Origin: Litchfieldella qijiaojingensis
GTDB taxonomy: Bacteria; Pseudomonadota; Gammaproteobacteria; Pseudomonadales; Halomonadaceae
Direction: 5' to 3'
Length of the DNA: 64,000 bases
Assembly (NCBI RefSeq): GCF_014651875.1
Contig: NZ_BMXS01000014.1
Span: forward strand, 64,372 to 128,371
Shown here: positions 18,291-26,681 of the stretch, in pieces
How positions within the stretch are numbered: the first letter of the stretch is position 1
Layout: each line of letters opens with the position of its first letter
Notes under the pieces: model-generated
What the model was told of the DNA's origin: nothing
The model's database searches: none
What the model saw: the letters and a program-made list of their open reading frames with translations, nothing else
Translations under genes and position numbers: made by a program

Positions 18291-18758
18291 TCACATCTGG
18301 GCGAGCAGGTAGTTCGGCTTCCCCACCATCCGGATCAGCCGCAGTTGCTGTTCCAGCCAGTGGGCGTGATCTTCCTCGGTGTCGGCCAGCAGCTGCTGCA
18401 GCACGGTGCGAGTCTGGAAGTCCTGCTCCTGCTCGCAGAGGGCGATGGCCTCCTTCAGCGCGTCACCCACCTCGTACTCCAACTGCAAATCGTTGGCCAG
18501 CATATCCTCCACGTCCTGGCCGATACGCACCGGGGTGCGGGTGTGCATGTCGGGGGTGCCCTCCAGGAACAGGATGCGCTCGATCAGCTGTTTGGCGTGC
18601 CCTTTCTCGTCGTCGAATTCGTGGGCGATGCGCTCGTGGAGCTTGGTGAGCCCCCAGTCGGCGTACATTTCGGCGTGGATAAAGTACTGGTCCATAGCGG
18701 CGAGTTCCGCCGCGAGAAGGCCGTTCAGGGCGTCGATGATGTTTTGGTTGCCTTTCAT
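18291..18758 (-). CDS. bfr: Bacterioferritin subunit with altered heme ligand position
   Basis: 155 residues, normal for bacterioferritin. Ferroxidase ligands are visible: Glu in LLAAELAAMDQYF, DEKGHA (Glu and His) and EEDHAHW. The heme-binding Met of E. coli Bfr lies in the sequence DEMKHA; here that position is Lys (DEKGHA), so this subunit probably cannot ligate heme by Met and may act as the ferroxidase partner of a heme-binding subunit elsewhere. Start ATG is preceded by GGAAAG. It ends six bases from the convergent RpiR gene. Confidence 0.9.
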   Translation of the reverse strand: MKGNQNIIDALNGLLAAELAAMDQYFIHAEMYADWGLTKLHERIAHEFDDEKGHAKQLIERILFLEGTPDMHTRTPVRIGQDVEDMLANDLQLEYEVGDALKEAIALCEQEQDFQTRTVLQQLLADTEEDHAHWLEQQLRLIRMVGKPNYLLAQM

Positions 18759-18897
18759 GTAAATCTTTCCATTAGCGCCGGGGGATGTAATAGCCCGGCA
18801 TCCTATGGTGAATCGCACAAAAGGTCAATTTTCACAATAATTTCAGTGGCTTGAGATTATCTTTGCTTGCGATTCGCATTCAGTTTGCAGGTCGGCC

Positions 18898-19668
18898 TCA
18901 GCCCCCGACGCGGCGCTCCAGGGCCGCGAGATAGTCCCGAATCCGTGCGGCGTTGGTTCCCAGATCGCTACGGCCAACCCGCGAGGCGGAGCGCATATCC
19001 ACTCGTATGCCGTCATCAGTCTCGCGCAAGCGAATGACGACGTCGTCCTTGAAGCCGAACCAGCGGGTGGTAGCGGTGGCTTCGATGGTGTCTGGGGTTA
19101 CCGCCACCAGCTCCCAGCCATGGTCCAGCACCGCCGCTTCGGCGGCACTCAGGACAGTGGGGAGTGGTGCCTGAATCACCAATGGCTGGATATCCGGATA
19201 GGCCTCGCTCTGTTGTCGGGCGGTGACTTCACCGGGATAATCCACCGCGTTGGGCGCTTCCTCCCGGGCTGAGACCAGTGCCTCGAAGACCGGGGGATCG
19301 TTGGTATCGGTGGTGATATCGTGAATGGGCGGTACCTCCTGGGCCCGCTGCCAGAGATGAAAGGGAGTAGCCAACAGCGCTACCGTGCCCACGATCACCA
19401 GGCCGCCAACCAGCGCTGTCTTGAGTCGCCGATACCAGATCGCGACAGCCAGGGCGATCAGCCCCACCCCGCCAGCCGCAAGAGCCGTGTAGGCACCATA
19501 GCGTAGCGTTGTGAAAGCCTCTCCCAGCGCAAGCGCCCCAAAGCGATAGGCCGCCCCCGCGCCGCCCATCAGCAGGGCGGCCATGGCCAGCAGCACGAGG
19601 GCAAACACCAACAGTGTGAGTGGCAGCCAACCACCGCGTCGTGCCGGGTTCATGTCGTGTGGATTCAT
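18898..19668 (-). CDS. DUF1499 membrane protein
   Basis: 256 residues. Three hydrophobic helices lie in the first ~100 residues, followed by a soluble DUF1499 domain (VPPIHDITTDTNDPPVF at its start and SASRVGRSDLGTNAARIR near its end). Expected in the inner membrane with the domain on one side. Function unknown. Start ATG follows AAGGAGATGAT. Confidence 0.8.
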   Translation of the reverse strand: MNPHDMNPARRGGWLPLTLLVFALVLLAMAALLMGGAGAAYRFGALALGEAFTTLRYGAYTALAAGGVGLIALAVAIWYRRLKTALVGGLVIVGTVALLATPFHLWQRAQEVPPIHDITTDTNDPPVFEALVSAREEAPNAVDYPGEVTARQQSEAYPDIQPLVIQAPLPTVLSAAEAAVLDHGWELVAVTPDTIEATATTRWFGFKDDVVIRLRETDDGIRVDMRSASRVGRSDLGTNAARIRDYLAALERRVGG

Positions 19669-19727
19669 ATCATCTCCTTGCCTGCCCGCTCGATGAGCAT
19701 GCGGTGTCGCCGGTTTCTACAAGTGGA

Positions 19728-20402
19728 CTATGGCCTGACGACAGTATGGTTCAGCTCATGGCTGGTGGCGGGGGCAGGTGATGCTGGCTTGAGGGTGATA
19801 ATGCAGGTTGGGCCGCCTAGCCTGTCGTACTGCTTCAGAAGCCACCCGGCAGCTCTTGCACTTCGTCTCTTGCGCGATCCGCGATAAAGATCGCGTACGC
19901 TTTCCACCTCCAGCCCAACATGACTGGCTATGCTCCTCAGGTCGTTGGCCCCCAGATGACCCACCACCGGAGTGGCGCTCCAACGTAACGCGGTATGGGA
20001 AAGGATCGCATGGGGCGATTGCGGTGAGATCGCCACCACGGCAATTCGGCTGCCCTCATGCATCCGGGTAGATGCCGCTTTCAGGGCGATGTGCGGGTCG
20101 GCCATATGCTCCAGCGAGCCGACGAAGAGAATGACATCGAACTGTCCTGGGTGGTGGTCCGGTAGCCGCTCGATAGGCAGGGCATGGAAGGTCAGATTGT
20201 CGAAACCCTCCGCTCGACGGCGAGCGAATCCGATGGCAGCTTCGCTTTTGTCTATGCCAACGCCGAGGCGGATCTCGGGGGCTAGCGCGGTCAGCAAGGC
20301 GCCGCTCCCGCAGCCGACGTCCAGCACACGAGCCGAGCCCCGTGCATGGCAAAGTTCCGTGATGGCTTCAAGCGTTGCCTCGAATGTGCCGCAGTCGATC
20401 AT
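19728..20402 (-). CDS. Class I SAM-dependent methyltransferase
   Basis: 224 residues. ARVLDVGCGSGALLTAL is motif I, VGIDKSEAAI motif II and FDVILFVGSLEHMADPH the post-motif with the small-molecule type methyltransferase_11 layout. The C-terminal 50 residues are basic (SRKRRSARAAGWLLKQ) and less typical. Substrate unknown. It stands alone on the minus strand. Confidence 0.8.
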   Translation of the reverse strand: MIDCGTFEATLEAITELCHARGSARVLDVGCGSGALLTALAPEIRLGVGIDKSEAAIGFARRRAEGFDNLTFHALPIERLPDHHPGQFDVILFVGSLEHMADPHIALKAASTRMHEGSRIAVVAISPQSPHAILSHTALRWSATPVVGHLGANDLRSIASHVGLEVESVRDLYRGSRKRRSARAAGWLLKQYDRLGGPTCIITLKPASPAPATSHELNHTVVRP

Positions 20403-20615
20403 GGTGTGTCTTGCGTCCTATCTATCACTCTGTTAAATCAACCCTCTCCCCCTGATACCCCTTCGCCGCTCAGCCTCCCGCTTCCACTTTTTCTCAGCGT
20501 AAACCAATATCGGGCACAAGTGATGCCGATATGTATCAGCTTCCAGGGGCGGTAACTGTGCTCGTGATACGTGTCGTTAGAATATGATGTCGATACCTGA
20601 TTTAAACGAGTCGTG

Positions 20616-21377
20616 CTATTCCTTAAAAACAATAAGTCGCCAATTTTCAACGGAATGATCCAAGGAAATCATGTGGCAATTGCTGGAGCGAGACAGTTGA
20701 AAAGATGACAAGAAATCTCCTACTAGCCATTTTGAAGTGTTAGATGAGATAACTCGGAAATCGTCATTTACCAGTACAGCTTGCTTGCTCAGCTTCATGA
20801 GATGGGGGATGACGACAGGCTCAAGATTATTCAATGGAACATCTGCACCTGCAATGCCAAGGAAAATATCGTCATAGTAAACAGGAAGGGAAAAAGTGCA
20901 GATATACATGTCAACCCCCAACATGTCGACATAAGGGCCAATCACATGTCCTGTGCCCTCATCTCTTGGCTTGTAGAACCAAGGCATGTTGGGGTAGTCG
21001 TAAAAGGTGTCACTCTGTTCGTCGAGATTAACCTTGAGTGGAATGAAACTTCCTGGCTTGGCTGCTTGTCGCCACCACTCCAAATAAAGTTTTGCATCCG
21101 ATAAAACATCAGGTGCGGCAACGAATCCTGCCCCATTGATATGAACGTCAGCCGCTAAGATCAGTTGCTTGACCGATGCTTGCAGGATCGCCAGGTCTTT
21201 TTTTGATACGCCATGCTTCTGGAGATTGGCATTCTGTATCCAAATCTCCAGAACTGTATTCCTGACTTGCTCCACTGTGTCGAGTATGGTGGAAACCGAA
21301 GATTCAATACTCTTGGCACAGAGGAGATCAAGTTCTTCGTCTTCTGCGCCTAAACGAGATTCTTGATCATATGTCAT
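20616..21377 (-). CDS. Soluble Cache (PDC)-domain sensor-like protein
   Basis: 253 residues with no signal peptide or membrane helix. The middle resembles a dCache/PDC ligand-binding domain: DTFYDYPNMPWFYKPRDEGTG, then GPYVDMLGVDMYICTFSLPVYYDD and FLGIAGADVPLNNLE, which match the YxD and DVPL segments of the fold. Usually such domains are extracytoplasmic parts of receptors; a free cytosolic copy next to a FadR-type regulator suggests it binds the pathway substrate inside the cell. The N-terminal 80 residues are helical. Confidence 0.65.
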   Translation of the reverse strand: MTYDQESRLGAEDEELDLLCAKSIESSVSTILDTVEQVRNTVLEIWIQNANLQKHGVSKKDLAILQASVKQLILAADVHINGAGFVAAPDVLSDAKLYLEWWRQAAKPGSFIPLKVNLDEQSDTFYDYPNMPWFYKPRDEGTGHVIGPYVDMLGVDMYICTFSLPVYYDDIFLGIAGADVPLNNLEPVVIPHLMKLSKQAVLVNDDFRVISSNTSKWLVGDFLSSFQLSRSSNCHMISLDHSVENWRLIVFKE

Positions 21378-21386
21378 GCTGCTAAC

Positions 21387-22139
21387 TCACGTGGTCATGT
21401 CATTTGTCTCAAGCGCCAAGCGAGCATCGATCATGCGCTTCACTTGCTTGTGGCAGAGCGCTGCCGATAACGAGCTGGCCAAGGAACAGTTACCGTTAGC
21501 AATGGCATCGGTAATGGCGTACAGCTTATCTGCGTGGGCTTTCAAGTCAGAAGCGTCTAGAGCAGCCATCCACAAGAACATGCCAAGCTCCGACTGTAGC
21601 TGCATCTCTGCTTGCGTTAAGCGTACAGACTGGGATACCACCGCAACATTGACATGAAATCTCATATCCGCGCGTCTCTGCTCGGAGCGACCTTCCGCTT
21701 TTTCCATCAGCCTCACATGTTGAAACAATAGGTCGACATCGTCGGGGGTCGCTCGCGTTGCAGCTAGCCATGCTGCATAACTGCTGATGGCGGCATGTTC
21801 ATCAGCATAATCACGAAGGTCAAAGACGCTATAACGTTTGAATTCGTCGATTAGCCTCGCATGAGCGACTTCAAGGTTCGCTTTAACGAAACTTCCACCA
21901 CTTCTTCCACGCCGGGTTTCCACGAATCCTTGTTCACGAAGTAATGACAGGGCTTCCCTGAGGGTGACGGTGGCCACCCCAAACTGCGAGGCAAGGTCAG
22001 CTTCACTGGGGAGCTGGTCACCTTCGGCGAAGATGCCGAGGTCCATTGCCTCAATCAGCCGCCTTACGACTTCCTCGGTTTTCCCTTCGGATCGGATCCG
22101 TAGGAATGATGCATCCTGGCTTGAGGAAAAGTAGTTCAT
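21387..22139 (-). CDS. GntR/FadR-type regulator with FCD domain
   Basis: 250 residues. The N-terminus holds a winged helix (GDQLPSEADLASQFGVATVTLREALSLLREQGFVETRRGRSGGSFV), the GntR signature, and the C-terminal half is an all-helical FCD ligand domain with His residues (RADMRFHVNVAV) that may bind metal and an acid ligand. It ends nine bases before the Cache gene. Probable regulator of the divergent P450/ligase locus, acting at the repeats between the ferredoxin and aldehyde dehydrogenase genes. Confidence 0.85.
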   Translation of the reverse strand: MNYFSSSQDASFLRIRSEGKTEEVVRRLIEAMDLGIFAEGDQLPSEADLASQFGVATVTLREALSLLREQGFVETRRGRSGGSFVKANLEVAHARLIDEFKRYSVFDLRDYADEHAAISSYAAWLAATRATPDDVDLLFQHVRLMEKAEGRSEQRRADMRFHVNVAVVSQSVRLTQAEMQLQSELGMFLWMAALDASDLKAHADKLYAITDAIANGNCSLASSLSAALCHKQVKRMIDARLALETNDMTT

Positions 22140-22316
22140 CCTGACTTCTCCGAAAGCTCAAAGCTCAAAAATGTCGAGAAACATGGAAGCTCCGAGTCAA
22201 GTCATTTGTCGGACGTGTGCAAACCAGCGAGCCCGGCATGGCACCATAGTGTGATGCGCAATACCGGGCAGTATATCACACCATCGGGTCATCAATCCTT
22301 GCAGGCTGCCGACCTC

Positions 22317-23015
22317 CTAACCGAAAGGGTAAGGTAAAGACGGCATCCATTTCTGCCAAACCCTCCTTAGCGAGCCATCGGCGACAATGTCGTCAAGGGC
22401 AACGTTTATTCTAGCAAGCCGCTCTGGATTTCCTTTCGCCACGACAGCTCCCCAAGCATTTCGTGTTGGCACCGTGAACGCGATCCTGAGATCGTCCGCC
22501 TCGAGAGGCACTAACGCAACATCATCATCGACGAGCGCATCGATGTCACCGCTTCTCAAAGCAAGCACCATATCGCCAAACACATCATCGCTGGCACCAT
22601 CGAACGGCACACAGATAGCGTTGGCGAACGATTCGGCGAGTTGCATGTTCAGGCTGTTCGCGATCGCTCCAACTCGCTTCCCGGCAAGGTCCTCGGGCCG
22701 TGCGATGTCGCTTTCAGCCTTGACCATTACAGATTCATCGAAAATGGCATAGGGCCTGGTGAAGTCACCCAGTGTGGCACGATATTCCGATATTCCTTGA
22801 CCACAAAGGAGCAGATCACCTTCACCAGCGGCAAGCGCGGGATAGAAATCACCCCATTGCCGATAGATCCACTCGACGCGCAACCCCATCACTTCACCAA
22901 TGAGCCGTGCAACATCAGCTTCGTAGCCATGGCGGCTACCGTTTTCGTCGCGCTCGAATAGCGGGGGGGCAGGCAAGTCTGCGCATATGACTTTAAGAGA
23001 TGTCTGATCTCTCAC
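22317..23015 (-). CDS. SBP_bac_3 binding protein without signal peptide
   Basis: 232 residues of the periplasmic-binding-protein type II fold (LKVICADLPAPPLFERDENGSRHGYEADVARLIGEV, later GKRVGAIANSLN and LRSGDIDALVDDD). There is no hydrophobic leader: the chain starts MRDQTSLKVICAD, and its ATG overlaps the stop of the ligase gene (ATGA), which fixes the start. No ABC permease is nearby. It may be a cytosolic sensor or carrier for the pathway substrate, or a gene that lost its leader. Confidence 0.75.
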   Translation of the reverse strand: MRDQTSLKVICADLPAPPLFERDENGSRHGYEADVARLIGEVMGLRVEWIYRQWGDFYPALAAGEGDLLLCGQGISEYRATLGDFTRPYAIFDESVMVKAESDIARPEDLAGKRVGAIANSLNMQLAESFANAICVPFDGASDDVFGDMVLALRSGDIDALVDDDVALVPLEADDLRIAFTVPTRNAWGAVVAKGNPERLARINVALDDIVADGSLRRVWQKWMPSLPYPFG

Positions 23016-24388
23016 GGCAGATACTCCTTATACATGTCACTCTCCCAATCAGTCACAGCGGCGCAATACCGAGCCCATTCATCCGCTTTCAGTTCGGCGT
23101 AGAGGGAGGACATGGCCTCAGGAAATGCGCCCTTGATGACAGGGTTGCTTTCGAAAGCCTGCACGGCCTCGCCCAGCGTCAGAGGAATGCGAACACTCGC
23201 GTCGATATCACGTGAATAGCTGCTCGTTCCGATGGCTTTCCCAGGGTCGAGCTTATGTTCGATACCATTTTCGATGGCAGCCAGTAGGGCGACATGTGAG
23301 AGATAAGGATTCACGCTTGCATCAGGCAGCTTGTACTCGAGGCGGCCGATAGCGGATAGCCTCACGCTGCAGGTCTTGTTATCCATACCCCAATTGACCT
23401 GAGAAGGGGCGAACTGTCCCACATCCCAGAAACGCTTATAGGAGTTTACGGTCGAGGCCATGATGAGCATGGCGCCAGGCGTATGCTTCAGCATTCCACC
23501 CAACGAGTAACGTGCGATATCGCTCAAGTGGAGGTCGGTCCGGCCATCCTCTGCGAAGGCATTGACGTCGTCTCGCCACAGGCTGACGTTATGATGGCAT
23601 CCATTGCCCATTCCACCCGTATAGGGCTTGGGCATGAAGCTTGCCGTGACGCCAAACTCCTTGGCTACTTGGCGACAAATCTGCCGGTAAAGCACGAGGC
23701 GATCAGCGGTCAGTTCACAGGAGTCGAACATCCAGTTCAGCTCGAGCTGATAGGGGTCTTCATAGTCTCCCTCGATCATCTCGAACCCCATCTGGGACGC
23801 GTAATCGATGACCTTCTGGTAAATAGGGCGCATCAACTCAAGGTTACTGAGCTGGTAGGCTGGACTCGCTCCCGGCCGGGGATTGATTTTCATGGAATCG
23901 CCAAGCCAGGACATTTCAGGCTCACACCCGGACTTCAGTCGCATGCCTTGCCGCCCGATGAACTCCTCATGCGCGCGAATCAACAGACCCCGGGGGTCAG
24001 TGGGTAGGGGGTGGCCACCAACCTCGGGGCGGTGACCTGGCTCGTAGACGCGGCAAAAGAACATACCAACACTGCTGTCCCAGGGTAACACTCGGAAAGT
24101 ATCCAGGTCGGGCATGGCGGTGAACTCAGCAGCCTCGGTGCCGCCGCCCATCAGTTCTCCAAAACGGTTGGACTGCATATCGCTGATGGCCGTGCGATGA
24201 AACTGGATTCCTTTGGCAAGGTTGCGTTCAAGTTGCGTGGCTGGCACGACTTTGGCAAGTACCTTTCCTCCAAGCGTAACGACTTGGTAATAAATGTACT
24301 TGACGCCAGTCTCCCGGATCCGGGACTTGATTTCCTGGACTTTTACATCATCCATGTTTTGTTCGATGTGAAAATTAAGGGCGGTCAT
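23012..24388 (-). CDS. Glutamine-synthetase-family ligase (gamma-glutamylamine/PuuA-like)
   Basis: 458 residues. The GS catalytic core is recognisable: SGCEPEMSW and EGDYEDPYQLELNW carry metal-binding Glu, GNGCHHNVSLW is the His-containing ATP/metal loop, and RLSAIGRLEYKLPDASVNPY the C-terminal Arg/Glu segment. The N-terminal beta-grasp part differs from GlnA, and context (aldehyde dehydrogenase, class I amidotransferases) favours a ligase joining glutamate to an amine, like PuuA, GlnT or the ligase of amine-degrading operons. The substrate amine is not known. Confidence 0.8.
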   Translation of the reverse strand: MTALNFHIEQNMDDVKVQEIKSRIRETGVKYIYYQVVTLGGKVLAKVVPATQLERNLAKGIQFHRTAISDMQSNRFGELMGGGTEAAEFTAMPDLDTFRVLPWDSSVGMFFCRVYEPGHRPEVGGHPLPTDPRGLLIRAHEEFIGRQGMRLKSGCEPEMSWLGDSMKINPRPGASPAYQLSNLELMRPIYQKVIDYASQMGFEMIEGDYEDPYQLELNWMFDSCELTADRLVLYRQICRQVAKEFGVTASFMPKPYTGGMGNGCHHNVSLWRDDVNAFAEDGRTDLHLSDIARYSLGGMLKHTPGAMLIMASTVNSYKRFWDVGQFAPSQVNWGMDNKTCSVRLSAIGRLEYKLPDASVNPYLSHVALLAAIENGIEHKLDPGKAIGTSSYSRDIDASVRIPLTLGEAVQAFESNPVIKGAFPEAMSSLYAELKADEWARYCAAVTDWESDMYKEYLP

Positions 24389-24448
24389 GTAAAGAATCCT
24401 TTTAGTCTTGTAAGTGCAATCTTATCTAGGATCGTTGTAGGGGTGGTG

Positions 24449-25861
24449 TTATAAAGCTTCTGAGGCTCCAACCTCTTTCTTGCTTCCAGTCTGCCAGTAC
24501 CTCACTGCCCAATAGACCATAGCTGTCATGAAGAACGTAGGAAGGCCGGCGCTCATGTAAAGGAAAAGTGGTCCCGGCGAATCGGCCACTGGATTATAAG
24601 TCCAGAAGTAGAAGACGCCGCCTAGAATAATGGCGAAATAAGCTCCATAATTGATTCCGTTCTGATAGCGGTAGGCTGATGAGGAGCGGTCATACATTCC
24701 CACCATGTCTACACGGTATCGACGAATGATCACCAGCTCGACAACCATTACCGCGCCAATTGCTGCCATTATGAACGATATGTAAGAAAGGAACGTGGTG
24801 TAACCATCGTAGAATGTCGGTGTCAGCATCAAGAGCATAGCCGGCAGCGTTGTTGCAACGGCCTTTAACCAGCTCCATTGGGGAAACATGGTTTTGATAC
24901 TGATGCCTTGTGAGTAAACCAGGATAGTTGCCGAGGTCAGGTTGGCCAAGATAAGTAGAAGCAGTCCCAGGATCCCGAAGAATGGCCCGCCGGCAGAAAT
25001 CATCCATTTGGCAGGATCATAGACACCGACGAGAAGCGCCGTTAATGCTCCAAGAATGGCTGCGATGTTCAATAACACGCCCCAACCTATAAAACTTCCC
25101 CAGACTGCAGTTTTCTCTGTCTTGGCGAGACGGCACCATTGACCGAAATATGCTGCCCAAGAAAATCCCAGTCCGACATTCCACTCGATGGCGGATACCA
25201 GCCCACGGTGGGGGTCATCATAGGGAGCTGCCGGCGCGGCGCTGAATGCCTTATCGAGACCTTCTACCCACAGGATATAAAAGATCAGGCCGGCAATAAT
25301 GGCAAATATGGTGGGAACCCCGACACGGTTGAACAACTTTATCGCGATGGGGCCACGATAGGCGATTAGCCAAGCCACGAGGAAGGCCATGATCGCGAAC
25401 AATGGAGCGCCAATGGAGCGGTCAACGGCCCATTGTGGGGCATTGAACTCGGCCAGGAGTGTCGTGAACGACTCACCGAGCATGAATGATGCCATCGTCA
25501 TCCAGCCAAGATTGATGATGGCAAATACGATGAGAAATACATTACTTCCCAGCCACCCAAGTACGACACGCGCACCGATGAAAGTGTCGACGCCATACCT
25601 GCAGAAGAATTTGGCCAATCCGAGAAGCAACAGTACGGGGATGGCATTACCGAACAGAATAACGGGGATCGCCTGACTCGCGGGTAGGACGCTCCCAGTA
25701 TAGCCTCCGATCAAGAAGCTCCAGGCGGCAATCCCGAAGCCCACCATCATCATGACATAGTCTGTCAATCCGAAGGGGCGCTCATTAGCCATGGCCGGTA
25801 GCACCCCAAAATGGGAAGCCTCCTCCGCTTGGGGAGTAGTGCTTTTTGAGTTGTCATTCAT
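24449..25861 (-). CDS. NCS1-family nucleobase/cation symporter-like permease
   Basis: 470 residues with about twelve hydrophobic helices. RPFGLTDYVMMMVGFGIAAWSFLIGGYTGS near the N-terminus matches helix 1 of NCS1 (cytosine, allantoin, hydantoin) transporters, and a Gly-rich unwound helix (GLGFSWAAYFGQWCRLAK) follows in the middle. Inner membrane, likely Na+ or H+ driven. In this operon it probably imports the nitrogenous substrate handled by the P450 and ligase. Confidence 0.85.
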   Translation of the reverse strand: MNDNSKSTTPQAEEASHFGVLPAMANERPFGLTDYVMMMVGFGIAAWSFLIGGYTGSVLPASQAIPVILFGNAIPVLLLLGLAKFFCRYGVDTFIGARVVLGWLGSNVFLIVFAIINLGWMTMASFMLGESFTTLLAEFNAPQWAVDRSIGAPLFAIMAFLVAWLIAYRGPIAIKLFNRVGVPTIFAIIAGLIFYILWVEGLDKAFSAAPAAPYDDPHRGLVSAIEWNVGLGFSWAAYFGQWCRLAKTEKTAVWGSFIGWGVLLNIAAILGALTALLVGVYDPAKWMISAGGPFFGILGLLLLILANLTSATILVYSQGISIKTMFPQWSWLKAVATTLPAMLLMLTPTFYDGYTTFLSYISFIMAAIGAVMVVELVIIRRYRVDMVGMYDRSSSAYRYQNGINYGAYFAIILGGVFYFWTYNPVADSPGPLFLYMSAGLPTFFMTAMVYWAVRYWQTGSKKEVGASEAL

Positions 25862-25923
25862 CTTTTTTGACCTCTCGATAGATTGTTATTGTCCACAAGG
25901 TCTATTTCGTCAGAGATTTACAA

Positions 25924-26082
25924 TCAAAGACTCAACACCAGAAGGGCCGATATAAGAACACAGAGCCCTATTGGCATGATCCATTCCGCCAGTTCGATTT
26001 CTTTCGGTCGTTCGCCTTTCTCTATTCTTGCTATTCGCTCAGTCAGTTCCTTCTTGGTCTGGTCATCCAGATCGATGTTCAT
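25924..26082 (-). CDS. Small single-helix membrane protein
   Basis: 52 residues: a charged N-terminal half (MNIDLDDQTKKELTERIARI) followed by one C-terminal transmembrane helix (MPIGLCVLISALLVLSL). It lies between the ferredoxin and permease genes on the same strand, 62 bases from the permease start, so it is probably in the operon. Small helices of this type often accompany NCS1 or SSS permeases; a role with the transporter is inferred. Confidence 0.6.
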   Translation of the reverse strand: MNIDLDDQTKKELTERIARIEKGERPKEIELAEWIMPIGLCVLISALLVLSL

Positions 26083-26144
26083 AGCATCACCGTCTCATCT
26101 TGTAGGTTGTCATTGTCGTGACACATCTGGTTGTCGATGAGTGC

Positions 26145-26336
26145 TCATTCGTCCACGATCGTGATGGCTTGCTCTGGGCAAACGTCCGAGGCTTCCTCAG
26201 CAGCCTCTCTCAGGCTTTCATCGACATGGGGTTCGTATTGGAGGGTGCCATCTTCGTCGAAACGGAAGATGTCCGGTGCCGCGATGATGCATTGGCCATG
26301 GTCCTGGCACTTACCTCTGTCAACGCAGATCTTCAT
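26145..26336 (-). CDS. P450-type [3Fe-4S]/[4Fe-4S] ferredoxin
   Basis: 63 residues. MKICVDRGKCQDHGQC, then APDIFRFDEDGTL and DVCPEQAI form the small bacterial ferredoxin that donates electrons to cytochromes P450: Cys-x5-x(His)-x2-Cys with the second ligand of a [4Fe-4S] site replaced, and the distal CP motif. First gene of the minus-strand operon, divergent from the operon that carries the P450 and the reductase. Confidence 0.9.
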   Translation of the reverse strand: MKICVDRGKCQDHGQCIIAAPDIFRFDEDGTLQYEPHVDESLREAAEEASDVCPEQAITIVDE

Positions 26337-26407
26337 GAGGGCTATCTCCTCTTGTGTCGTTGTTGTCTACCGAGCGTCTACTCCCGGTTCATAGTCGTTG
26401 GGTACGT

Positions 26408-26623
26408 AAAACATATGACTCCATATTTTATGTGTCAAGAAATATGCGTCCACTCCTATCGTATAGGGGCATTTCCCTGGCTGCGGAGGTTTTCTTGATG
26501 TGCCATGGCTAGGATTCGGGCAAGAGGATGTGAATCAAGCGATTGATTCTATTGTTAAAATAAACCGTCCTTGCTTACTTCCTATAAAACATTTGACATT
26601 ATATGTTTTGATTCATATGTTTT
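26408..26623. promoter_or_regulatory. Divergent promoter region with repeated AAAACATATG motif
   Basis: The 345-base gap between the ferredoxin and aldehyde dehydrogenase genes is AT-rich and holds four related half-sites: AAAACATATG (26408-26417), AAAACATTTG (26586-26595), TATATGTTTT (26600-26609) and CATATGTTTT (26614-26623). The second and third face each other as an inverted repeat. Repeated copies on both sides of the gap fit operators for the FadR-type regulator controlling both transcripts. Confidence 0.5.
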
Positions 26624-26681
26624 GTAGCTACAACCGTCGGGGCTTCCTCCGGAAGCGCGAAATGACAACGACAAGTGAACG

